From Parus major (Eukaryota; Chordata; Aves; Passeriformes; Paridae), in assembly GCF_001522545.3 (NCBI RefSeq), contig NC_031771.1, forward strand, positions 879,282 through 943,281: a stretch of 64,000 nucleotides of DNA. Direction: 5' to 3'. Below, piece by piece: positions 48,423 through 60,950 of this stretch (positions are counted from its first letter, which is position 1; each line of letters starts with the position of its first letter). A model generated the notes under the pieces. It worked only from the letters and a program-made list of their open reading frames with translations, searched no databases and was not told where the DNA came from. A program made the position numbers and the translations under genes.

Positions 48423-51077
48423 ACTCTCCATGCCACTCCACAGGAGCTGTGCCATAAATGCCCTAACCTTGACAATCTGTTGGTTCTGCTGACAAAAAAT
48501 GTGATTGAGTCACTTTTACATTCACATTGCATGTGATACATGTAAATGATTCAAGGGTTGCGACTTGCTTGTGAGCCCTAATTGGAGTCTGTGATAGGAT
48601 TTGTTGGGAGTCACTGAATCTAAAAAATATTTCCAACCAAGAGAAAGACGTGAAACTGTGATTTTAACTGTGTTATCAGCTTGAGTTAAAATGGAGAAAG
48701 GGTCAGAATGGAATTGGAAATGGTAACCCAGACTAAAATCCAAAATAATAGGTTTCTTTAACAAAGAAAGTTAAAGTTTTTTGTTAGCTTCAATTACATT
48801 GGACTGGATTTTTGGATTTGATATTGTGGATTATCCTGTAGTCTTGTAGTGAAGACATTTCTTTGGCCCTGTAATTTTTGAGAGTTTCAACATAGTAGCT
48901 ACCATATATAGTATAATCAACTGAGGATACAGATTTGGTCCTTCTGTTCTTATTTTCCTTATTCTTGGCCACTGAACACAAATTCCTTCCACCACACCTG
49001 AGTGTCCACTGCCCCATAGGTGCATTGGGTCCTACTTAACAGCAGTGCTGTGTCACAAGAGAGAAGGAATAGAGAGCACAGCTAGAAAGCACAGTGTTCT
49101 GTGCAGTCTGAGTCTGGAGGGATCCAGATGTATGCAGAAAAACACTGCAAAACCCCTGCCCTGTGTTTGACAGCAACTTCGTGACTCAGCAACTTTTTGA
49201 CTCAGCACTTTGTGTCTGAGCTGTGCTCTGAATTCACCAGAGCAATAGATGCAGGCAGCAGAGGGTCTGGGAAGATGACTCATTGCATGAATTCGCCTGT
49301 CATCGGGGATGATCAAAGGGAGCAAAGGCTTCAGCAGGAGGGATAACAGATTTCATTGGGCACTGTTCCTTTCCTCTGAGACAGGCAGAGGCAGCGACTG
49401 TGTGTACCTATTTCTTTCCAGAGGCTGCATGTTTTCCTTAGGCATTTAGTTAGGGACTGACCTAATGGATGCTGTTACAGTCTACGATGTTCAGAGATGT
49501 GTACATGACATACAGCACATATTATTAGATATTTTTATTTATTTTTCCTTTTCTTGTGGGCAGTTGCTTACTTTTTTTTTTTTTGCTACCCCATTTTTTT
49601 GGTTGCTTTTATCACTGCTGAGTCCTGTGGTGAATTTCTACACCATAAAAGAGATGACCCATGGGTGCTGTATCTTTGTCATTGGCAGCTGCTTTCTACC
49701 CAAATTTAGCATTTGAATTGGTTCACTTGTCTTCAGGTCTTTGTATCTCCTACTTCCACTTCATTATCTTTCTATTTCATGTAAAAAAAAAAGAAAAAAA
49801 AAAGTAAAAAAAAAGTGATGTTCTGTTTAGAAATTGACTTCAGTGAAGTGGCAGGGTTTGAACTGATAAGCCAGTCAATATGTGTAAATTAGAAAAGAGA
49901 CTGATGTAATCTATAGTGTCTCTAAAGATTTCAAAGACGTACCTTGATCATTAATTAAGACAATAAGGATGTCTTATAAAACTGCAGTTGAGAAGACTAA
50001 TGATTCACTATTGAATGAAGCCAGGCAAGGTCACTTGTATAATTGCCTTTTCTAACATTTATATTGATTGTACAAAATACTTCTACTCACATGAAAGTTA
50101 AGCTGAAGGCTTAATAATTCAGGACTAGGCAATGCAGTTTTCATACCGAAACTTTGAGGGCACACTAAAGAAATACAATACTCATCTTTTTCTATGTATT
50201 TGTTTGATTTTTATAAACCAAATTATTATTTCATACATTATAGCAGAAACCTGGCATTGGGTGTTGGAGAAGAGTGAGTGGGAAAATGGCAGAATAAAAA
50301 TGAGTGCTATAGATGCACAGATAGACACAGCATTGCTCTGCTGGGTTCTATTTGTGGATATGTGTGTTGAAATTAATAGTGCTACCTCTGCTCTTTCTCC
50401 CCTAATTGTCTGATACAGAATCTGATTCTAACTCCTTTTATGTCTCAAAAATGTAATAAGGATACCACCAAGACATTAGTTAGAAATCAGGAAGGTAGTC
50501 AGCTACCTGCAAAATCATATCTATTCAGCAAACATAGGTGTAGGATGGAAGGAAAAAGATAAATTGCAAGAGCAGAAAGTGTAATACCATACTGCTATAT
50601 ACTAACCCAGGACACTGGGTTAATAGTGGTTGTTCTGTGTGTGCTGTTGGGAGGGAGGGTGGTAAAACATCATGGGAGTGCATGCTGCCTGCAGGATTGT
50701 CTCTAAGGCAGCATTAAAGCAATACTTCAGAAGCCATTGCTATGATACGTTTGTTTCTGTTTCTGTAGATTCTACGGCTTAAGATAAAAGAACCAGCTTG
50801 AAATGAAAATGATTGGATGAATTCCTTCACAATTCTGGAGACAACTGAATTTTTTTGAAGTTTATTTGGTAGAACTATTTAATAGTTCTAAAAATGCATC
50901 ATTGGGGCAGGATCTTACTGCAAGAGAGATGGGTGGGAGAGGTTCCTGCAAACTCACTGGGTGAGTGGACATGCAGATGCCTGGGCTGCTGTGGTGCATG
51001 TCCTTATTTCTGTTTTTATCCAGGGCCACTGGAGAAATTGTGTCTGGGCTAATGTTTTCTGAGGGGATGAAGATTGA

Positions 51078-51176
51078 GCAAACTGGTCAAAGGGAAGGTG
51101 TCTGTGTCCATGGCAGAGGGTTGGAATTAGGTGGTCTTTAAGGTAGCTTCCAACCAAAACTATTGTACTATTACAA
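51078..51176 (+). repeat. CR1 LINE 3' end fragment
   Basis: AAGGGAAGGTGTCTGTGTCC, GGTTGGAATTAGGTGGTCTT and CTTCCAACCAAAACTATTG, a diverged CR1 terminus. Confidence 0.85.
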
Positions 51177-51914
51177 TCTTTTTACATGTTACTGCTTTTG
51201 TTAATTCATTGGTGACAATCAAAGATGCCATGACCAGGTATAGGTGAGGCTTTTCTTGCAGTGTACACAGAAGGGGTAAACATCTACATGGAAATAGACA
51301 CTTAGGATACAAGCCCTCAATCAAGTTTTCTTCTGCCAAACTTGTGGCACCTCTTTTGAGGAAGCAAAGACCAGGGAACTCAGCTGGAGCTTCCTGCCCT
51401 CCTTCCTGCTTCAGAGTGGAGAAGGTGTGTCCTAGGTGCCAAGGCTGTGTCTGGCTGCTGCAGAGGGTCCTGCAGCCACTCTGTTTCATGGAGCTTTGGT
51501 GTCTCCAAGGTGTGAGGATGTGACAAGACCACATGCTGGCCCTGTCTGTTCCCTCAGTGGCTATTCAATGTGTGGTGCATGGTGTTGTTCCACTGCACAG
51601 CAGATTGTCTCTTTCTAGCCCTCATGGCTGATCTTGTTTGCCAGTGTGATAACCTGCTGAGTGTAAGGTTTGTTTTTTTTCCTGTTGCTGGTTTTACTTG
51701 TTTGTTTTTTAAATAATTTCTGTTTGTTTATGTGAGTCATGGTTACTATGAATCAGCTCTCCTAAGAAAGTAAAACAAATGTTTATCTACAGTCTGGGTA
51801 GCTGGAAAAACTGTAATCTTTATTGTAATTTACCAGCAGGGTAAGGTAATGCAACACAAAACATCGTAACCTTTAAAGTTTTCATTGCCCTTGATTTTCC
51901 TTCATTTTCTCCAG

Positions 51915-52121
51915 CTGAAACTCGTACAAAACTGTTCTAACATCTGTTTCACTGAGGGACATAGCAGTACCTGTACAGAAGGGTGGCAGTATCCTTGTTA
52001 TGGGGAACCTGAGCTGCTCTGCAGAATTTTCATGGTGGGAATAAAAATCCCTTACAAGACTGATGTTTTGCTGAAGGTCCAGAACTGTAGAAAAGAGTTC
52101 ATTTTACTGGAGAGACGATAG
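51915..52121 (+). other. Possible terminal exon-like segment X3
   Basis: After TTTTCTCCAG an open frame of 68 codons, in the phase left by X2, runs to TAG at 52119-52121. Its product has six cysteines. The frame is already open upstream of the acceptor and its length is ordinary for this AT-rich DNA, so this is much weaker than X1 or X2. Confidence 0.12.
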
Positions 52122-54751
52122 GTTTCTTAGAGCTGAGCAGCTCTTCTCTTGGCCACAGGGAAGGTTCCATTAGACATTTTCATTTTCTTTTGGTGGTTCA
52201 TAAGCACGAGGCCTGACTGAAATTACTGGAAAAGAGATGGGCAACAGTGTATTAGGGGTAGATAGAAAAATTAATAAATTCACTGAGGTGACAAGTCCAA
52301 CTGAGGTGGTTCAGAGCAGTTGCTGCACACATCTCTTGTCTTGGGTACTAGGGGTGTTGCACTCTTTGTAAGAGCAAGCATGTTTTATAGAACTTCTGGT
52401 GTGAGTGCTGCTCTGCATTGTAGGCAAACCTCTCCCAGGGTCTTCCCACTTTAAAAGTGGAACCTGTTTTTGACTGATGTTTGAGCTCTTATTTCTGTAT
52501 TTACCAACAGCATTAGCTCTTGTGGAGGTGACTCAGAGCACTCATTCTAATGTTTTGGTCTGAGATTTAAATCTGTGTTTCAAATAGCACTGAAATCTCA
52601 CTGTAAACCCCAGTCAAAACCATGAAATTCCTTATGAAGATGTAGATTAGCCTTTTCTCATGGGTACTGTCAGTGTTGGTTTATAGCCTGGGTATAGAAA
52701 AAGGTCTCACATCCGTTTATCCAGGTATTTGTGAAAGCAAACCATCCCCACTACGTATGGTTAGTTATACAGGGCAGCAACAACTACTTTAATTCATAGT
52801 GCAATGTTGTGATCTGTATGGGGTGCATCCTCTTCTGGAGCCAAAGGGGGATGTCCCTCTTCTGTCACTTTTTATTTCCTTTTCTCTTTAATGCTGAGCC
52901 TCAAAACTGAGGAAGAGCAGAGTGCTAAGGCAGTTTTAGGTGAGCAGGGTGTTATACCAGCACAAGTAGCAGCATCTTGCTTGCCATTAACAGTAAATCT
53001 TTTATTGGAGCACCATTAGGCTGATGCTGGCTGGCATCATCTGACAGAGGTGGTGAGATGACTGTCAGAGAAAGTAAGACAGCATTTTTTACTGTGATAA
53101 GATATAAAATCAGAGAATAAAATACAAACAAAGCAATGGGCAACAAAAATTGCAAGGGCCATATGCTCTTTATTGCAGTCATGCACATCAGATTGGAGTT
53201 TTATAATGCACAAAGAGTCATTAACATGTGCCATGCCACCATGAATAGTTATTCTTTAGAACAGCATGGTCAAAATTCCAACAGCGATGGTATTATTGCA
53301 CAGAAGGAAAGGAATATGTTCCACTTAGTTCAGCCAGCACAATAACTTACTCTGATACTGTCTTTTTGTATGAGACATTAAATGGGGTTGTCTTATCTGA
53401 TTGTTCATCTTTACTGGTTAGTCAGCTTGCTGGGTTTTATTTAAGATATGTAATAGTCATATTAAAACAAGACAACGTGGCTTTGTACGTCTTTTCTGTA
53501 GATGAATACATCCTTTCTTGTGTTACACCAGAATTTCCATCAGAAGAGCATTGATCTTAGCTAGTGAATGCTAAGGTTCTTAATCCCCTGCACACCCCTT
53601 TCCTGCATGGTGGCTATTTTATGTGTGTGCTTATGGGTGTGCAGATGTTCTGGGACCAGGTTCTGGTCACTTACAGTGTAGCTTACATGTTGATATTTGG
53701 CTGTGAATATCTTGGAATTTTAAACACAAAGTGATATTTTATTTATGGAACAACTGTTGTTAACTAAGTGACCATTACGGTTTTTAGTAATTTAAATTAC
53801 AGTACAGCCTGTATCCATGAAATGTAAACTAAGAGGATTTATATAAGATTATTAACACTTCATGGGTGCTGTGAAGGGAATAATCTGCATTTCACAAGTT
53901 GTGGTGCTGTGGTTTATTATGTCAATCCTTATTCACTTGTAACACTTGCTGTTGAACAAGTGCTGTTGTTTGCATCTTCACCTTCTCATTATGTTTTGTT
54001 TATTGTGAAAAAGTAGACTATATAAAAATATTTAATTTTTGAAGTGTGATGGAATTAAAAATCCCTTACAAGAACAGTTTTGATATCATTATTTGAAAAT
54101 GTCTAACAGCAGTTTAGAGACCTCCTCCATAGAGAATGGATAATGAATAGCACTCTGATATGACAAGAAGTGTAACTGCTATGTGGGGATATTTTAAAGG
54201 AAAGAAAATTTATATTTATCCAACACTGTAGAGGAATGACAGACATTTCTAGTTTATCATATCTGTTTATTACAGGAAAAAACAGTTGCTAAGCACAACC
54301 AGATAAAAGTAAAGATTTATCCACAAGGAAAATAGAAGACTGTGGAATTCCTTTTCCTAGGGCAAAACTCCCATCAGAGAATAAGCTTGTGAGTCTAAGG
54401 GAGAAATATTTCAATGGATGTGAAAATAAGCAGAAATGCTTTAGGATTCTTAATTGGTGATTGTGAAAGCCATGAAGAGAAGTTTTTTCTTAGTTGCAGG
54501 TTGTTGATAGAGTCACAATGCTTTACTAGAATGACCATGGAGCACAGGGCATTACATATTTTCTCTGCTTTTTAAAAACATAATTTTTCCCACAGAGGCC
54601 CAGATCCTGCTATTTCTTTTGTGCTTATTTTTGTTACTGAAAAAATGTCTTGCAAGCACTATTGCTAAACTAACCAGAGATTTGTCCTGTTCCATAGAGC
54701 TGATGTTTTTAAATGGGGGCCTGCAAGAAAAATGAAAACAGAATTTTGTCA

Positions 54752-55414
54752 TGGTTTTGGAAGACAGGTGTCTGCTAGGGAGGGCAGGAGCCTCCCTTGG
54801 AATGAAAAATGTAGACACCCTCCCTCCGAATTATTATAATTCTGAACTCAAGGGGCTTTCAGGCAGAGATCTGGGGATAGGAATAACAGTTCTTTACTAG
54901 TGTGTATAACAAGACACACAAACAACAATAACTACAGCGTTAGCAAGAAAACAAAACCGGGGACCCCGTGATAGCTTTCTCAGCTGAGACGGGAAGGGAT
55001 GGAGGAGAGGCTTTGTTTCACAAACCCCCTCGGGCGGGCACTCCCGGTGCTCCTGCAGGGCTCTGAGAAACTCTTAGCTGGAACAGCAGTAATGAGCAGA
55101 GATCCTGGGCTGGTGGCTGAGGTGTATCAGCAGCTCCACGGTGGTGGCTGGCACTGCCACATGTCCCGGCAGGACAGGGGGTGCGAGGCCCAGCAAGGAA
55201 GAAGGAAGAAGGAGAAGAAGCAGTAGCAGCTCCATCTGGGTGATGGCGAAATTCCCTTCTCTACTCCACAACAGCTCTGCGCTCCCAAAGTGTCCTCCGA
55301 AGCTGAAGAAGCCCACCAAACTGTCCCCTCCCTCCCCTTATCTTGACCCCTTCCTCCCCTGGGCCCAAACGAACACTTTGTGTTCTTCAAGTATCCACCA
55401 AGTACCCGCAGTAA
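54752..55414 (-). mobile_element. GC-rich LTR-like element, antisense (copy D), cut by gap
   Basis: Second copy of the 44408-45061 element: same left end TGGTTTTGGAAGACAGG, same order of blocks, and the homologous - strand open frame (55074-55319). Small indels separate the copies. Its right side runs into the assembly gap at 55415. Confidence 0.7.
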
Positions 55415-55524
55415 NNNNNNNNNNNNNNNNNNNNNNNNNNNNNNNNNNNNNNNNNNNNNNNNNNNNNNNNNNNNNNNNNNNNNNNNNNNNNNNNNNNNNN
55501 NNNNNNNNNNNNNNNNNNNNNNNN
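55415..55524. other. Assembly gap (110 N)
   Basis: Run of N at the right edge of copy D. The true missing length is unknown; retroviral sequence or an SLC7A11 exon could be hidden here. Confidence 1.
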
Positions 55525-56246
55525 TTAGCAGGATGTGTTGCAGTCTATGGAAAAAGGAGTAATGATTATAAACCAGATAGGTTTACATTAGATACATGGA
55601 AGAAGAGGTTTACAATGAGGACTGTAAAGCTGTGTGCTGCAAAGGCATGTTTAAGATCACATTTGGAGTTTTCTGGATTTCTGTTCTATGTCAGAAATAC
55701 AGTTATTTCAGTTTGCTATATGGGCTGTCCCACATCTGTAGGCAGTCTGCTGGGCTGTCCTTAGCAAGGCCATAATTTCCCTCCTTTCTGCAAAAAAACA
55801 ATTTTTCTGCCAGATAGCTACCTTCATGGAAATGCGGTATTGGTAAGACATCTCCTTTTAATTTCATTTACACCTTTTTGTATCTTTAAAAATGTTAATG
55901 CTTTAAGGCACCTACAGGTACCATTTTTCTCATTTTGAATTCCTTCAGAAGAAGAGCCTTTCTTGGTAAATGATATTTCAGTTTCCATGGTGCTCCTTGT
56001 TACAAATAGCTGCTCTTTTCCTCACCAATGGTGCAGTTTTCATTCATGCTAAAATATCAATGGTAACATACAGCAGTAAATTGTTCCTTTATGATTCTTG
56101 GCATTGTGGAAAGTCGCCTGCTCAAAACTAAATGTCAAAGAATTTAGCAAGTATGAAAAATCTGGCTCCTTTTATGCACATACACACAGAGATACATGCT
56201 GTTCCCTCTGTGCTCTGTGCACCTAAGCATTTACCTTCCTTTATTA

Positions 56247-56966
56247 TGTAACTTTTCTTTCTCCTGGATTTCTCAGTCTCCTCTGAGCTGAGCTCCTTTT
56301 GGGATCCTCCCTCATGGGGAGTCCCACTTATCTCAGTTCTCTAGATTTGAAGAAAACTCACAAGCTTGTTAGAATCTTGTTTCTCGTGTTTATTGGAAGG
56401 TCATTACAAAACTTTGCAGGTCTCTCCAGACTAGCTGCATAAGTTTAAATCTCTGCAATCTGGTACATTTCTTCTGATGGTACAACAAGGCCTTGTGGCT
56501 CACTTTGGCTTTGAAAGCACAATATGGCCTTGAACAATGCAGTTTTTTTATCTTTATACTTATTCTTTTCCAATTAACAATAGACACGCATATTATTTTT
56601 CTTTATGACCCAATGACCCATCACCTGTGTGCTGCACTGCGGCATTTTCTAACCAATCACTTACTATTACCCAAAAACCTCTAGAAGAAGAACATGAAGA
56701 AGAAAGAAGAAGGAAACAAAACAACATTCTAAATCCTCCATCTTGCCTTCTGCTTTCTAAACTAACTTTTTCACCCAGTGACTTAAGAAAACTCTATAAT
56801 CTACACACACTTTTAGCTTTTTCTATCTAACTTTAACAGTTGTTTTCATGTATCACCATGAAAACATGCTCATTAATTCCATATTATATGAAATTCAGTG
56901 TTTTTCTGGAACTTAGAGTTAGGTATCAGAAACAAGGGCATACACTCTGCGTCTCAGACTCCAACA
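56247..56966 (-). mobile_element. Solo LTR, family E/F, antisense (copy 2)
   Basis: 720 bp. On the - strand it starts TGTTGGAGTCTGAGACGCAG and carries AATAAACACGAGAAACAAG near its end. Flanked by perfect TATTA repeats at 56242-56246 and 56967-56971. Full-length homologue of 39802-40544. Confidence 0.93.
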
Positions 56967-57055
56967 TATTACTGTAAGGAGTTATTAATATGCTACCAGT
57001 GATGCTTCCCAAAAAGTCCAGCTGTTAGAGGGGTTGAGGGGATAGCATTCCTTCC

Positions 57056-57675
57056 TGTACCTTTATTAAAAACGAGATTCACTTAATAAATTATAAAAAG
57101 AATTTAATATAAACAAAATGACAATTAGGAGACAAAAGAAATAAAGCAAAGGGTTAAAACAGCCGGGTGCCCTGGCGGGTTGCCAGGAACACACCTGGTA
57201 TCTTGGGAACACTCCCTTTATCCCCTCCTGCTGTGAGGATTCTATGCATATTCAAAAACATGTCCCCTCCCTAGTTCCGCCTTCCTAGAATATGCTTTTG
57301 CACAATCTTTATTTTCTGCTGGTCAGCACTATCCCTGCTGGTCATCATTATTCTTGCTGGTCAGCATTATTTGAAGTTTGGTTTCCTTTCTTTTGCAAAT
57401 GGTCACTTGTTAATAACCATCTGGGCCTCTCATCCTTCCTTTTGAGGGCAGCTGGGCTTCATATCTTCTGCTGATAACAGTTTGGGCTCTATTGTTCTCC
57501 TGATAACAGCTTGGGCCCCAGTGTCCTTGCCCTCTGAAGTTTCCTTGCCCTGTACCTAGGAAATTCTTTTAAACTTAAAACTTTTTAGCAAGAAAAAAGT
57601 ACATACATATCTAAAAAGTATTTAACATATACTATTCATCTGCAAAAGCCAATATCACAATACAAATTTATAACA
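57056..57675 (-). mobile_element. Solo ERVK-type LTR with 6-bp target-site duplication, antisense
   Basis: 620 bp. On the - strand it runs from TGTTATAAATTTGTATTG to AATAAAGGTACA. Flanked by perfect CCTTCC repeats at 57050-57055 and 57676-57681; 6 bp is the usual duplication of ERVK-type integrases. Contains three tandem units of about 20 bp with a GCTGGTCA core (57318-57372). It lies only 84 bp from the previous LTR. Confidence 0.95.
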
Positions 57676-60553
57676 CCTTCCACTGGAACTGAGCAAGGTG
57701 TTTTGTATTCAGGCTACTTGTTGCCAGGCTGTGAGCTTGAATGGCTCATTTTGGGAATGACAGCAGCCTTGCCAGCCTGCTTCCCTGAATTACTCAAAGT
57801 GTTGCTCTGTCATTTGCCCTGACCCAAATTAGAAGCCTATATCATTGGTGTGGGCAATAGAAATACAGATCAAGGCAGGGCTCTTGTTGCACCCCAGCCC
57901 CACTCCCTGCAAACAATGAGGTACTTAGAGGAACATGGGCAGGGTACTGTGACAGGCAGCATGGTTTTTAGTGGGATTCCTTTCACAACCACTGTAATCT
58001 CTTTCCTTGACCATGATCTTGTTATGCAGTAGATGATGGCTTAGGTTTCTCAGCTGTGTGGCCTGATTGGCACATTTCCCAGATCAGGTTCCCTTGTTTA
58101 GAATTCTAAATATCCCTCACTCCCCCACTGCCAACTACTGCCAGTGGTCCATCTTTCCTAAGAAAAGTGATCCTGTCTGGAGAAAGTAGATGCTGTTCAT
58201 AAATCAGGTGCTCAGGGAATGAATAATTTCAAATTCCCAGGAGAGCCTGCTGTAATAAATGAAACTACTTTTAATACACAATTACTTCACTTCCTCCCTT
58301 TTACATTTATTTAAATCTGGCAATGAGGTATGTATTGGTGTGGAGCTGTTAAGAGGAAGTTAGACCCACTATCATGTGCTAAATAAAGCAGCTTGGAGGA
58401 AGTGCTTTGGATTGTGCCTCTGTCCCTTTCCCCTTCATTTCCATACAGGAGCTGTGTGCAGGCAAATGCTTTGTTTTTATGGCCCTGTGTCATGTTTGTT
58501 GTTATAGCTTCCTTGCCTCCAAGCAAGCACTGTGATTTACTAGTGCTTCTCACCATAACCTATGGTACTGGCAGTACTGTGAGCACTTCCAGCAAATAGA
58601 CCTCAGAAGAAAATAAAATGCTGGAGCTTTTTGAGAGAGCAGAGGTGCTCCTTTCTACTCCTGATTTGGAGAGAGCTGGGCAATAAAGGTAAAATCTGAG
58701 GTTTTGCCTCTCTGGTGGAAAAGGGGACAGACTTCCTTGAGGACATTAAGGTTTCCCACAAATGAAATAAAAGGAGGGTGATGTTAAATGATGCTGTAAT
58801 ATAGAAACATAAAAGACATTCATCAAATTCAGGAGTGACAATATGTTTGTACTTGAATCCTCTGAATTTAGACTATACTGCTTTTAAAAAGGCAAGCTTT
58901 TATGAGAGTGGCAGACAAACTTTTAATTACAGGTCAAACTTAAACCTCACTTTTGTTGCAATACACTAGATAAATAACCATTGTCTTCATTACCATTTCA
59001 GGTTGTGAAATGCAAAATTCAGATTCTTTGCTAGAGATCTTGCATTTTCCAGGCACCTGGCTGTTCTCTGGTTAAGCTTCCCAGACTCTAACACTAAACA
59101 CACTTGAGTTCCTAGTGTAGGCCTATTTTCCTGCAGGTATGACTATAGCAATAGGAAAGAAAAGCCACCTCCTTGGGGCTTACAGGTTCTCAGGATGGAT
59201 GTAACTTGGGGTCAAGTTACAGTGCAGAATAAAAGCCACATTTCACATGCCTTTTGGAAACAGTTGTAAACTTTGTACAATAAGTTTGCAACTGAGGTAA
59301 CATAAAGATGTTGAACACTGGCACTTGATATACTTATGGAAATAGAATTGACTGAGAAGTCAGAGGGGGTGATCAGTATTTTATGTTTCATGTCTGTATT
59401 CCATTTCTTCTTTTAAAGAGATTTTAAAAATTAGCCCCCATAGCAGCTCTGTGTGCTGCCTCTTTTGCTCAGTTTCTGGCTCCTAACAGTGCTCATATGC
59501 CTGCTATACAAGAAATGGCTAAGCAGAGACAGCGAGACTAATATTTAGTGCTGTAATCTCAAAAGTCTCTTGTCTTTAGCTGTCATCTTTGATATCTGTG
59601 TTTGCATAGTTTGCTTCAGGAATGCCAGTAGTGCTGCCTACTCCATGCAGAATGATTCAGGATTCTGCTTGACCACAAGGAGTATCTCTGGCTGGTAATC
59701 CAAGTTTCAGAACAATCAACAAGAAAGGTGTTTCATAAAAGGTATTGACTTGACAGGGTGGGGCTTGAGCCATGACGTAAATGAGCACTCTGGTCAGATC
59801 TGGCTTGGCAACCTGAGTTTGTACAGAAAGACATCGTAGCCAGCTTCAAATCTCTATTAAAATTAAAGCAAATCCCCTTGTGAGCATAACAACTCAGTTT
59901 CCCAAGGGCTGTGGACAGATTTCCTTCTTGAGATTTGAGCTGGGAGGATTTGCCTGAAAGGATGTCTTATGGAAAAGAGTGTTACTCTGTGCAATTTTTA
60001 CCGAAGTCTTAATACAAGGCAGTATTTATGCTAATTGGTTTTTGAGGAAAGCCTGTTGGGAAAAGTGCTGAAAACATCTGAGAAATTAAGGAAATTTCCT
60101 ACCTTTTACAGCACACTGATGACACAATATGACCCTTTAAAGTTAGTTGGTCATGGAAGACCCTATTTATGAAGTGTAAGCAATTATAATCTGAACCAGT
60201 GAAGTCAAACACTAAGAAGTAAATGAGTAGCACAGCAGAAGCTCTTTTCTTCTCTTTCTAGGTGGTAGAATGAAATGCAATGCAGACTGTAGCCTGATTC
60301 TTCACTTTTTTTCCCAGTGTCATGCTGCTGTGTCTCTGAAGTAAGAACCAAAGCATGGAAATGAAGAAGGGGAACCCTTTAAAATTCACTTCAGCAGTAG
60401 CATCCATGGAGCATGTGATGGTGTAAATGAGAGTGCAGCTTAATGACTGAGCTTTCCTTTCTTTCATTCCTTCTCTCAAAATCAAAAAAAAAATCACAAG
60501 ATGATGAAGAGCAGTTATGTAATTGAATATGGTCTATTCAATAATTTTGTAAT

Positions 60554-60950
60554 TGTAAGCTGCAAGCCCACTGTGGATGCTAGCTCTGGAGCAGGCGGCA
60601 GGGAGCCAGCAGAAATTGCAGGCCACATAGCTTTCTCAAGTCCAGCCTGAGAAAGTAGCCTGGGAAGTTTCAAGGAGGATTCAAAACAATTCTCAGAGAC
60701 AGAAAACAGCCTTGCCAGGTGCTGTTTGTCTGTCCCTTGTTTTCTTTGCAAGAGAAAGTCAGGGGGTAGTGTGCACCACTGACCAATGATGGTAATGTAG
60801 TAATTTGCTAACCAATAAGAGTTTCCTTTCTGTACTTTCCACGTATCAGTCTATGAAACAGAGCTGAAGTAATAAACTATGAGATATTCTCCTAACCAAC
60901 TCCATGAGAGTCTGTGTTGCTCAATCCCAGCTGTTCCTAATAGAGCGACA
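60554..60950 (+). mobile_element. Probable solo ERV1-like LTR, sense
   Basis: Starts about TGTAAGCTGCAAG. It contains two CCAAT boxes (60783, 60811) and an AATAAAC signal (60870) followed by about 80 bp ending GCGACA. Resembles a passerine LTR family from memory. Ends not confirmed by a target-site duplication. Confidence 0.6.

Noticed and set aside
49783..49817. A-rich run as a LINE or retrocopy tail
   Set aside because: No upstream coding or CR1 sequence belongs to it; a simple repeat is enough.
44408..55414. Copies B and D as the two LTRs of one provirus
   Set aside because: The 9.7 kb between them is ordinary intron with CR1, another solo LTR and no gag, pol or env-like sequence; separate insertions fit better.
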